A model generated the notes under the pieces. That model was not told the origin of the DNA, made no database searches, and worked only from the letters and a program-made list of their open reading frames with translations. From Acidimicrobiales bacterium (GTDB lineage: Bacteria > Actinomycetota > Acidimicrobiia > Acidimicrobiales > Ilumatobacteraceae), in assembly GCA_030833305.1 (NCBI GenBank), contig JAURHL010000093.1, forward strand, positions 1-7,336: DNA of 7,336 nucleotides. The letters are read 5' to 3'. Positions 1 to 6,106 of the stretch are shown piece by piece. Position 1 is the first letter of the stretch; each line of letters starts with the position of its first letter. The position numbers and the translations under genes were made by a program.

Positions 1-891
1 GTCGTCATCGTGGCCGTGTTGGCGGGCTTGGTCGGTGTGGCGGTCGGTCGTCGAATCATGCGCCCACTCGAACGCGTCAGCGAGGCCGCCGGCGACATCG
101 CCGAGGGTGGTCTCGACACCCGACTGGATTCCGAAGTGGACCCCGACCTGGCTCGCCTCGTCACCTCGTTCAACGGCATGGCCGACGCCGTGCAGACCCG
201 CATCGAACGCGAGGCGCGATTCGCCAGCGACGTCAGCCACGAACTTCGATCGCCAATCACGTCACTGGCCGCCGCGGTGGAGGTTCTCGACGCTCGACGC
301 GCCGATCTCAACGACCGGACGCAACAGGCCCTCGACGTCGTCATCAGTCAGGTCAGGCGTTTCGATCAAATGGTCATCGACCTGCTCGAGTTGTCCCGAC
401 TCGACGTGGGGGTCACCGACTTGCATCGGGAGACAACCGAACTGGCTCCGCTCGTACGTCGCATCGCCCAGCGCTACGGAGCAGATGGATTGCTCGTCGA
501 GGTCGAGTCGGGCTCTGACGGAATGGCCCCGATCGACAAACGCCGTTTCGAGCGCATCATGGCGAACCTGGTCGACAATGCCCGGATACACGGTGGAGGA
601 GCCACGCGCGTCGTCATCGGAGACGCACGCGACGACGCGCCTGAAGTCGATCGTCCCATGGTCTTCGTGGCCGTCGAGGATTCCGGACCCGGAGTCACCG
701 CCAGTGAGCGAGCCCGCATCTTCGAGCGTTTCGCCCGCGGGTCGGCGGGGCGCAGTCGATCCGGTGGAACCGGACTGGGTCTCGCTCTGGTCGCCGAACA
801 CGTCCGCGCCCACGGAGGGCGTACGTGGGTCGAGGACTCCCGCACCGGCGGCGCGCGTTTCGTGGTGACCTTTCCGAAGGAGGATTCATGA
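1..891 (+). CDS. Sensor histidine kinase, MtrB-like, C-terminal part (5' end outside window)
   Basis: This is the cytoplasmic half of a membrane-bound two-component sensor kinase, which autophosphorylates on histidine and passes the phosphate to a response regulator, probably encoded just upstream and outside the window. The reading frame is open from base 1. The first ~16 codons are hydrophobic (end of a transmembrane helix), followed by a HAMP linker (about codons 17-70). The dimerisation/phosphoacceptor box reads FASDVSHELRSPITSL, with the histidine codon at 238-240. The ATPase domain shows the N box (NLVDNA, from 565), the G1 box (VEDSGPG), the F box (FERFARG) and the G2 box (GGTGLGLAL, near 762-788). 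The boxes and the lipoprotein gene that follows resemble actinobacterial MtrB of the MtrAB-LpqB system, which controls cell envelope and division. That assignment rests on family resemblance and context; the sensor domain is not visible. The GTG at 10 is internal, not the true start. Confidence 0.93.
   Translation, partial: VVIVAVLAGLVGVAVGRRIMRPLERVSEAAGDIAEGGLDTRLDSEVDPDLARLVTSFNGMADAVQTRIEREARFASDVSHELRSPITSLAAAVEVLDARRADLNDRTQQALDVVISQVRRFDQMVIDLLELSRLDVGVTDLHRETTELAPLVRRIAQRYGADGLLVEVESGSDGMAPIDKRRFERIMANLVDNARIHGGGATRVVIGDARDDAPEVDRPMVFVAVEDSGPGVTASERARIFERFARGSAGRSRSGGTGLGLALVAEHVRAHGGRTWVEDSRTGGARFVVTFPKEDS
877..883 (+). promoter_or_regulatory. Strong Shine-Dalgarno for the GerMN lipoprotein gene
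   Basis: AAGGAGG lies 4 bases before the ATG at 888, inside the last codons of the kinase gene. It supports the 888 start over upstream in-frame alternatives and indicates coupled translation through the ATGA stop/start overlap. Confidence 0.75.
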
Positions 892-1526
892 GACGGCGCA
901 TCTGCTCCATCGTGCTCGTGGCGATGACGGCGGTTTCCTGTTCGATCCCCGGCTCGGGCGACGTTCGCACCATCGACCCCGAGGACATCCCCTACGAGTT
1001 GTACGCCACGACCACGGCCGCCCCCACGACCACCGTCGCGATCACGACGACTACTCCCGCATCCGAAAGCACCACCACCAGCTCAACGGTCCCGGTGGAG
1101 GTCGTGTCCCTCTTCTTCGTCGCCGGAGCCCAATTGGTTCCCATCAATCGGCTGTTGCTGACGCCCGCCGTCGCCCCTCAGGTGCTGGCCGCGTTGGCCG
1201 AAGGTCTTCCCGAGGGCGACCCCTCGGCCGGACTTCGCACGGCCTTACCGACGGACTTCGTGGCCCTCGTCGAGGTGTCGCGGGGAATCGCGACGGTCGA
1301 TCTCCCGCCCTCATTCGTCACCGAGCTTCCGGGTGCCGAGCAGCGGCTCGCCATCGCTCAGATCGTGCTCACCCTCACCCGACGCGCCGGTATCGGCCAG
1401 GTGACCTTCACGGCCCTGTCCCGACCGCAAAGCGTTCCCCGCGGGCGCGGTGACCTCGCTGGCCCGGGTGAGGCGGTGGCGTGCGACGACTACGCGAACT
1501 TGCTTCCCGCCGGTTACTCGTGCTGA
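888..1526 (+). CDS. GerMN-domain lipoprotein, short LpqB-like
   Basis: A 212-residue predicted lipoprotein. The N-terminus has three arginines, a hydrophobic core and a lipobox-like AVSC with the acceptor cysteine at residue 18, so it is probably anchored on the outer face of the membrane. A threonine-rich, probably extended linker follows (residues 41-69, runs of TTT and TTTT). The rest (about 70-186) matches the GerMN fold of spore-germination and LpqB proteins, including a hydrophobic SLFFV strand, LAALAEGLPEGDPSAGLRTA and an ATVDLPPSF segment. The ATG overlaps the kinase stop by 4 bases (ATGA). In mycobacteria LpqB binds the extracellular part of MtrB and modulates signalling, so an accessory role with the upstream kinase is the likely job here (inference). 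LpqB is normally near 580 residues with a C-terminal propeller-like domain; that part is absent and the protein ends with a normal stop after a cysteine-containing tail (Cys near residues 197 and 212). Confidence 0.85.
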   Translation: MRRRICSIVLVAMTAVSCSIPGSGDVRTIDPEDIPYELYATTTAAPTTTVAITTTTPASESTTTSSTVPVEVVSLFFVAGAQLVPINRLLLTPAVAPQVLAALAEGLPEGDPSAGLRTALPTDFVALVEVSRGIATVDLPPSFVTELPGAEQRLAIAQIVLTLTRRAGIGQVTFTALSRPQSVPRGRGDLAGPGEAVACDDYANLLPAGYSC

Positions 1527-1527
1527 A

Positions 1528-2367
1528 TCAGTAACCCAAACGTTCGACCCGATCGGGTCGTTGCTGCCAATCCTTGTCGACCACGACGTGCAACTCGATG
1601 AAGACGCCCTCGGGGAGCTGTTTGCGCACGAGGATGCCGACGTTCTTCAACACCGAGCCACCCTTGCCGATGACCATGCCCTTCTGGCTCTCCCGCTCGA
1701 CGACGATCTCACATCGCACGCGGGGCCACTCCCACTCGGTCACGCGGGTGGCGATGGAATACGGCAATTCATCCCGGAACACCGCCAGCAACTGTTCGCG
1801 CACCAGTTCGGCGACCCATTCGGCCTCGGGCAGATCACTCACGACATCGTCGGGGTAGTACTGAGGTCCCTCGGGAAGTCGCGACGAGATGTAGTCCACC
1901 AATTCGGCGATCCCCTCGCCCGTTTTGGCCGAAACGGCGAAGTATGCGAGAGCGTCGAGTTCGGCCGAGGCCGACAACTGCTGGAGAGTGCGATCGCGAC
2001 CGGCGCGGTCCGTCTTGTTGACGACCACCACTGTCTTGGACAGGTCCAGCCGCGACGCCACCCAACGGTCACCCGAGCCGAAGGGCATCGAGCCGTCGAG
2101 AACCAGACACGCCACGTCGACGTCGGCGAGAGAATCGATCGCGGCGGCGTTCACCCGCTCCCCGAGGGCGGTGACCGGCTTGTGCAACCCGGGGGTGTCC
2201 ACGAAGACGATCTGGCACTCCGGTCGAGTCAAGACGCCACGCACCTGACGGCGGGTCGTCTGGGGCTTGTTCGACACGATGGAGACCTTCTGCCCGCAGA
2301 TGGCGTTGAGCAGTGTGGACTTGCCCACGTTGGGACGACCAACCAACGTGACGAATCCGGAGCGCAT
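1528..2367 (-). CDS. era: GTPase Era, 16S rRNA-binding ribosome assembly factor
   Basis: Era binds the 3' end region of 16S rRNA and couples GTP hydrolysis to 30S subunit maturation. All GTPase motifs are present in 279 residues: G1 GRPNVGKST (10-18), the switch I threonines in QTTRRQ (36-41), G3 DTPG (57-60), G4 NKTD (117-120) and G5 SAK (146-148). Era-specific marks follow: YYPDD (170-174), LPYSIAT (201-207) and a C-terminal KH domain with the GxxG loop in IGKGGS (233-238), ending in RLGY. The length is close to the family norm of about 300. The start is well fixed: an in-frame TGA lies at 2389-2391 and the only start codon between it and G1 is the ATG at 2367. Only a weak ribosome-binding site is visible. 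The gene is convergent with the lipoprotein gene, with one base between the two stops, so a terminator for either would lie inside the other gene. Usual actinobacterial partners such as ybeY or recO are not adjacent. Confidence 0.97.
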   Translation of the reverse strand: MRSGFVTLVGRPNVGKSTLLNAICGQKVSIVSNKPQTTRRQVRGVLTRPECQIVFVDTPGLHKPVTALGERVNAAAIDSLADVDVACLVLDGSMPFGSGDRWVASRLDLSKTVVVVNKTDRAGRDRTLQQLSASAELDALAYFAVSAKTGEGIAELVDYISSRLPEGPQYYPDDVVSDLPEAEWVAELVREQLLAVFRDELPYSIATRVTEWEWPRVRCEIVVERESQKGMVIGKGGSVLKNVGILVRKQLPEGVFIELHVVVDKDWQQRPDRVERLGY

Positions 2368-2448
2368 CCAGATCGACGCTATCGGGAGTCACACGGTCGC
2401 CTGTTCGCTCCGCCACGAAGACCGTCGTCTGCTGTGCCAATCTTGGAC
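2368..2448. promoter_or_regulatory. Divergent intergenic region between era and the membrane-protein gene
   Basis: These 81 bases must hold the promoters of both era (leftward) and the small membrane protein gene (rightward) unless either is read through. No convincing -35/-10 pair can be picked. CAATCT at 2438-2443 could be a -10 box for a nearly leaderless transcript from the ATG at 2449. A 6-base inverted repeat with a long spacer, ACGGTC (2393-2398) and GACCGT (2420-2425), lies between the genes; whether it is an operator is unknown. Confidence 0.3.
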
Positions 2449-2880
2449 ATGGCTCGAGGATCGATCGACTTCCGCCGCTGGTTCGACCGCATGGCTCCGC
2501 AGACCCTGCAGATCGCCACCATGCTCCTGTACCTCAACGGGTTCTTCGCCGTGATCGGCTTCATGGACAAGTCCGACTGGGTCGGATACGCCCGCGTGGA
2601 CAAGGGCACGATCGGGACGGTCGTGGGACTGGTGGTGGTCGTGTCCTTCATCGCCAGTGGGTTGCTGATGGCGAACGATCGCCGAGCGGGCTACCGCCTC
2701 GGGCTCTTCGCGGCCTTCTCCCCGTTCCTGTTGCGTTTCTGGATTCTCTCGGATTCTCGCTTCGATCTTTGGGACCGCATCAGCGGCGGGAACACGATCA
2801 GCCTGCTCTTCGACGTGGCCCTGTGCGCGTTGCTCTTGCACCCCATGAGCCGGGAGCACCAGCGCGTCTGGTATCGCTGA
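2449..2880 (+). CDS. Small four-helix integral membrane protein of unknown function
   Basis: I do not recognise a named family. The 143-residue product has a short basic N-terminus (DFRRWFDR), then four likely transmembrane segments at about residues 19-39, 54-75, 82-100 and 114-131, and a charged tail ending in REHQRVWYR. There is no signal peptide cleavage site, catalytic motif or cysteine cluster. The ATG at 2449 is preferred; in-frame TTG (2443) and GTG (2434) would add only a few residues, and no clear Shine-Dalgarno separates them. The frame stays open far upstream only because it runs antisense through era. The stop is 37 bases before the MaoC hydratase start, so co-transcription is possible, but a functional link is not evident. 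Composition and codon use look like its neighbours. Confidence 0.8.
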   Translation: MARGSIDFRRWFDRMAPQTLQIATMLLYLNGFFAVIGFMDKSDWVGYARVDKGTIGTVVGLVVVVSFIASGLLMANDRRAGYRLGLFAAFSPFLLRFWILSDSRFDLWDRISGGNTISLLFDVALCALLLHPMSREHQRVWYR

Positions 2881-2917
2881 GTTCGGAGTCGACCCCCGCA
2901 TCTGGCAGGATGACTCC

Positions 2918-3376
2918 ATGAGCGCACGAGTCATCAACGGAGTCGAAGGTCTGAAGTCCGCGGTCGGAGAGCACCTGGGCTACAGCGAGTACATGGAGAT
3001 CACCCAGGAGCGGGTGAACCAGTTCGCCGATGCCACGGGCGATCACCAGTGGATCCACGTCGACGTCGAACGCGCCAAGACCGGACCGTTCGGTGGACCG
3101 ATCGCCCACGGGTACCTCACCTTGTCGCTCGGACCGGCGCTCTACCCCACGGTGGTGCGCATCGACGGCTTCTCGGTGGGCGTCAACTACGGCGACAACA
3201 AGGTTCGTTTCCCCTCCCCCGTGCCGGTGGGAGCCCGCCTGCGCCTCGGTGTGAAGTTGCTGCAGGTGGAAGAGATCGCCGGTGGCGTCCAGACCACCAT
3301 GGAGTTCACCTTCGAGTGCGAGGGTGCACCCAAGCCGTCCTGCGTGGCCGAGATCATCTTCCGTTCGTACGTCTGA
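2918..3376 (+). CDS. MaoC-family (R)-specific enoyl-CoA hydratase, HtdZ (Rv0130)-like
   Basis: A single-hotdog enzyme of 152 residues that is expected to interconvert trans-2-enoyl-CoA and (R)-3-hydroxyacyl-CoA in the cytoplasm. The hydratase-2 motif is clear: ADATGDHQWIHVD (37-49), with the catalytic pair Asp42 and His47. IAHGYLTLSL and the NYGDNKVRFPSPVPVG segment are characteristic of the Mycobacterium tuberculosis Rv0130/HtdZ subgroup, and both length and domain order match it. AGGA at 2907-2910, 7 bases before the ATG, supports this start; CAGGAT at 2906-2911 could alternatively be read as a -10 box for a leaderless transcript. It follows the membrane protein gene on the same strand and is convergent with the LLM oxidoreductase. 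With a FadD and a FadE nearby, a place in beta-oxidation or a related acyl-CoA pathway is likely; the chain-length preference cannot be read from the sequence. Confidence 0.92.
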   Translation: MSARVINGVEGLKSAVGEHLGYSEYMEITQERVNQFADATGDHQWIHVDVERAKTGPFGGPIAHGYLTLSLGPALYPTVVRIDGFSVGVNYGDNKVRFPSPVPVGARLRLGVKLLQVEEIAGGVQTTMEFTFECEGAPKPSCVAEIIFRSYV

Positions 3377-3379
3377 GCT

Positions 3380-3396
3380 CACCGTGCGGTGCGGTG
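3380..3396. terminator. Possible small bidirectional hairpin between convergent genes
   Basis: CACCG (3380-3384) and CGGTG (3392-3396) can form a 5-base GC-rich stem with a 7-base loop in the 21-base gap between the MaoC and LLM stops. There is no T-run on either side, so an intrinsic terminator is only a weak suggestion. Confidence 0.2.
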
Positions 3397-3397
3397 G

Positions 3398-4396
3398 TCA
3401 CCGGAAGTTGGGCATCACCTTGGTGGCGAAGAGTTCCAGGGTCTCCAGATTCGGATAGTCGGGGCACCACGGGACCAGACCACGACAACCGAGAGCCAGA
3501 TAGCGCTCGATCTTCTCGCTCACTTGCTCGGGCGTTCCGACAAGGTTGCCCTCGCGCCACGACGTGACGTCCTCGCCCCACAAACTGCGACTACCGGCGG
3601 CCTCGATCTCGGCCTCCGTTTCGCGAATGAAGACCTCGGGCGACCACGTCATGCGAATGGAGGACGGATCACGACCCACTTCCCGACAGTGATTCCACAG
3701 GGTGTTGCGCTTTCGTTCCCACTCCTCGGGATTACCACCGAAGTTGGAGCAATCGGCGTACATGGCCACCACCCGCAGCGTCAGCTGCTCGCCGCCGCCG
3801 CCGATCCAGATGGGTGGCATGGGTTTCTGCAGCGGCTTCGGGTCGCAGTTCGCCCGGTTCAATTCGTAGTAGCGACCCTTGTACGTGGTCTCCGATTCGG
3901 TCCACATCGAGCGGACGATCTCGACACTCTCACGCAACATCCCGATGCGGTCCTTGGGCTTGGGAAAGTCGTAGCCGTAGGCGCGGTACTCGTTCTCGTA
4001 CCACCCGGCTCCGATTCCCCACTCCAATCGGCCCCCCGACATGACGTCGACGGTCGAGGTCACCTTGGCCAACAATCCCGGGTTGCGATAACTGTTGCAG
4101 CCGACCATCTGACCGAGACGGATGCGCGACGTTCGCTGACTGATCGCGGCGATGGTCGACCAGCACTCGAAGACGGTTTCGTGCGCGGGACGGGGCACGT
4201 TGTGGAAGTGGTCGTACACCCAGATCGAGTCGTAGCCGAGACGCTCGGCCGCTTCGGCCACCTCGACCGTCTTGGCCCACTTGGCCGCCGGATCCTCGAT
4301 GGACGCCAGTTCCATCTTCCAACCCTGGGGGACGAACATCCCGAAAACGATGCCCTCGGGAGAGGTTCCACGAAGCGTTTCACGGGTCTCGGCCAT
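3398..4396 (-). CDS. LLM-class, probably F420-dependent oxidoreductase (Rv1855c-type)
   Basis: A 332-residue member of the luciferase-like monooxygenase TIM-barrel superfamily. Many actinobacterial members use coenzyme F420 for hydride transfer. Features visible: an IVFGMFVPQGW first strand (16-26), GYDSIWVYDHFH (54-65), RIRLGQMVGCNSYRNP (91-106), the LEWGIGAGWYENEYRAYG signature (124-141), PPIWIGGGGE and a C-terminal VGTPEQVSEKI segment. These fit the F420-dependent subfamily typified by Rv1855c. The substrate is unknown, and the choice of F420 over FMN is inferred from the subfamily. The ATG at 4396 is preferred over the upstream GTG at 4453, because the extension would run across the divergent promoter region and begins well before the conserved core. 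No Shine-Dalgarno precedes 4396, but a -10-like TATGGT sits exactly where a leaderless message would begin. It is divergent from the acyl-CoA synthetase and may be co-regulated with it. Confidence 0.92.
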   Translation of the reverse strand: MAETRETLRGTSPEGIVFGMFVPQGWKMELASIEDPAAKWAKTVEVAEAAERLGYDSIWVYDHFHNVPRPAHETVFECWSTIAAISQRTSRIRLGQMVGCNSYRNPGLLAKVTSTVDVMSGGRLEWGIGAGWYENEYRAYGYDFPKPKDRIGMLRESVEIVRSMWTESETTYKGRYYELNRANCDPKPLQKPMPPIWIGGGGEQLTLRVVAMYADCSNFGGNPEEWERKRNTLWNHCREVGRDPSSIRMTWSPEVFIRETEAEIEAAGSRSLWGEDVTSWREGNLVGTPEQVSEKIERYLALGCRGLVPWCPDYPNLETLELFATKVMPNFR

Positions 4397-4402
4397 GGGC
4401 GC

Positions 4403-4408
4403 ACCATA
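4403..4408 (-). promoter_or_regulatory. Putative -10 box for leaderless LLM oxidoreductase transcript
   Basis: On the minus strand these bases read TATGGT, matching the actinobacterial TANNNT pattern. Six bases separate it from the ATG at 4396, so transcription would start at the A of the start codon. No good -35 is visible, which is common for actinobacterial promoters. Confidence 0.45.
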
Positions 4409-4417
4409 ACCAATCGG

Positions 4418-4430
4418 CGGTCCATGACCG
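4418..4430. promoter_or_regulatory. Inverted repeat CGGTC-N3-GACCG, candidate operator
   Basis: CGGTCCATGACCG is a perfect 5-base inverted repeat around a 3-base spacer. Its centre (4424) lies between the two putative -10 boxes of the divergent LLM oxidoreductase and acyl-CoA synthetase genes, upstream of each. A dimeric repressor (for example TetR type, common in acyl-CoA gene control) bound here could affect both promoters. No regulator gene is in the window, and such short repeats also occur by chance in GC-rich DNA. Confidence 0.3.
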
Positions 4431-4457
4431 GATTCGTGGGGTGGTTGGAACACGCCC

Positions 4458-4463
4458 TAACTT
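4458..4463 (+). promoter_or_regulatory. Putative -10 box for leaderless acyl-CoA synthetase transcript
   Basis: TAACTT matches TANNNT and is separated by 7 bases from the ATG at 4471. There is no Shine-Dalgarno in that gap, so a leaderless or nearly leaderless message is the simplest reading. The -35 region is not recognisable. Confidence 0.45.
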
Positions 4464-4470
4464 CGAACTC

Positions 4471-6084
4471 ATGAACGAATTCACGGTCGGAGCGGTTCAC
4501 GAAGCCATCGCCACGACACGCCCGGACCAGGAATGTCTGGTCTTTCGCGACCGTCGTCTCACGTGGAACGACGTCACCGAACGCACCCGCCGGTTGGCGG
4601 ACTACCTCCGCGGGGCCGGACTCGGCTGTCGCACTGAGCGCGCGAACCTGCCGACACACGAGAGTGGCCAGGATCATCTGGCCATCTACCTGCACAACGG
4701 GAACGAGTACCTGGAGTGCATGCTGGCATCGTTCAAATGTCGCGTCGCCCCATTCAATGTGAACTATCGATACGTGGCCGAGGAGTTGACGTACCTGTTG
4801 CGCGACTCGGGCGCCACCGCCATCGCTTTCCACTCGAGCTTCGCGCCGATGCTGCAGTCCGTTCTCGACGACGTGCCCGATCTGCGGGTTCTGCTGCAGG
4901 TTCCCGACGAATCCGAGAACGACCTGCTTCCCGGAGCGGTGTGGTACGAGGACGCCATCGCGGCCGGAAACCCGTCCGATGATCTCGAGGCATCACCTGA
5001 CGATCTCTACATCCTGTACACCGGCGGAACCACCGGCATGCCCAAAGGCGTGATGTGGCGTCAGGCGGACGCGTTGGTGGAGTGCTTCGGTGCCCCACGA
5101 ACGGCGGAATCGATCGCGGAGATCGTGGCCGCGGCCACCGGACGGCGGGCCCTCATCGCTCCACCCTTCATGCACGGCGCGGGCCACTGGGTGGCCATGG
5201 GAACATGGAACGCCGGTGGAACGGTCTTCGTGCCGAGCATCCCGGAACGACTGGATCCGCGCGACATTTGGAGCATCGTCGAACGCGAACGAGTCGATTT
5301 CCTCCTCATCGTGGGCGACGCCTTCGCACGACCACTCATCGACGAACTGAACACGAACCGGTACGACCTGTCCTCGCTGAACGTCCTGCTCTCCGGCGGT
5401 GCCGCGTTGTCGGCGCACCTGAAGGAGGAGCTGCTGGCGATCGCCCCGCATCTGATGATCATCGACGGGCTGGGCTCCTCGGAGGCCGGCGGACAGTTGA
5501 CCCACGTGTCGGCCGCTGGCGGCGCCAGCACGGGTACCTTCCCCCTCGCCCCGAACAACCACGTCCTGTCGGAGGACCTCACGCGGGTTCTCGAAGCCGG
5601 CGACCCCGAGGTGGGCTGGCTCGCCAAGAGCGGACGCCTGGCGCTCGGCTATCTCGGCGACCCGGCCAAGACCGCGCGCACCTACCCCGTCATCGACGAA
5701 GTTCGATACGTCGTGCCCGGCGACCGCGCGGTGCTACTCGAGGGGAACATCGTCGAACTACGGGGCCGCGACTCGGTCACCATCAATTCCGGCGGCGAGA
5801 AGATCTTCGCCGAAGAGGTCGAAATGGCGATCAAGCCGCACCCCGACGTCTTCGATTGTGTCGTGACCGGACGACCGAGCGAACGTTGGGGCAACGAGGT
5901 GGTCGCGGTGGTCCAACTACGACCCGGCACCAATCCGAGCGATCAGGACCTTCTCGACGAGGCGTCCAAGCACGTGGCCCGCTACAAGTTGCCCAAGGCC
6001 GTCGTGCGCGTGGAGTCCATCGTGCGCTCTCCTTCGGGCAAGGCCGACTACCGCTGGGCCAAGGAGATCGCGTCGAAGTCCTGA
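4471..6084 (+). CDS. Acyl-CoA synthetase (AMP-forming), FadD19-like
   Basis: A 537-residue ANL-superfamily ligase that adenylates a carboxylic acid and transfers it to CoA. Core motifs: phosphate-binding loop A3 YTGGTTGMPKG (183-193), A5 GSSEAG (335-340), A7 VPGD (415-418), A8 hinge RGRDSVTINSGGEK (431-444), and the A10 lysine in SGKADYRW (Lys524). VNYRY near residue 97, GGTTGMPKGVMWR, INSGGEK and GKADYRWAKE closely resemble mycobacterial FadD19, which activates cholesterol side-chain acids, but the substrate here could be another fatty or branched acid. Compared with FadD19 as I recall it, residues about 52-67 (RCxTER...THESGQD) form an extra segment before the conserved N-terminal core; I have seen the same in other actinobacterial ligases, so it appears to mark a subgroup. 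The ATG at 4471 is preferred over the GTG at 4441 because the family starts near FTVGAVHEAI and a -10-like box lies between the two codons. It is convergent with the acyl-CoA dehydrogenase and divergent from the LLM oxidoreductase. Confidence 0.94.
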   Translation: MNEFTVGAVHEAIATTRPDQECLVFRDRRLTWNDVTERTRRLADYLRGAGLGCRTERANLPTHESGQDHLAIYLHNGNEYLECMLASFKCRVAPFNVNYRYVAEELTYLLRDSGATAIAFHSSFAPMLQSVLDDVPDLRVLLQVPDESENDLLPGAVWYEDAIAAGNPSDDLEASPDDLYILYTGGTTGMPKGVMWRQADALVECFGAPRTAESIAEIVAAATGRRALIAPPFMHGAGHWVAMGTWNAGGTVFVPSIPERLDPRDIWSIVERERVDFLLIVGDAFARPLIDELNTNRYDLSSLNVLLSGGAALSAHLKEELLAIAPHLMIIDGLGSSEAGGQLTHVSAAGGASTGTFPLAPNNHVLSEDLTRVLEAGDPEVGWLAKSGRLALGYLGDPAKTARTYPVIDEVRYVVPGDRAVLLEGNIVELRGRDSVTINSGGEKIFAEEVEMAIKPHPDVFDCVVTGRPSERWGNEVVAVVQLRPGTNPSDQDLLDEASKHVARYKLPKAVVRVESIVRSPSGKADYRWAKEIASKS

Positions 6085-6085
6085 A

Positions 6086-6099
6086 ACGGAACCGTCCGT
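6086..6099. terminator. Possible weak hairpin in the FadD/FadE convergent gap
   Basis: ACGGA (6086-6090) and TCCGT (6095-6099) could pair around a 4-base loop in the 22-base gap between two convergent stops, overlapping a 10-base palindrome CCGTCGACGG (6096-6105). There is no T-run, so terminator function is only a possibility. Confidence 0.15.
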
Positions 6100-6106
6100 C
6101 GACGGG

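Noticed and set aside
1008..1094. ACC/ACG/ACT-rich tract as a possible tandem DNA repeat
   Set aside because: It has no fixed repeat unit; it simply encodes the threonine-rich linker of the lipoprotein with varied codons.
1450..2448. Long open plus-strand frame running through the era region ahead of the membrane protein
   Set aside because: It is antisense to a clear, fully motif-complete Era, shows no family resemblance and has many histidine/arginine/aspartate-rich stretches typical of a shadow frame. Only its last 143 codons are a real gene.
4397..4457. Larger symmetry around 4427: GGGCG/CGCCC (4397-4401 and 4453-4457) plus AACCA/TGGTT (4408-4412 and 4442-4446)
   Set aside because: The two 5-base blocks are equally spaced but the bases between them mismatch, and the match could be chance in a GC-rich 74-base region. 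The tighter 4418-4430 repeat is the better operator candidate.
3389..4474. A 361-codon plus-strand frame opposite the LLM oxidoreductase
   Set aside because: Its composition is a mirror of the real minus-strand gene, it has no recognisable domain, and it covers the divergent control region. It arises from high GC at third codon positions.
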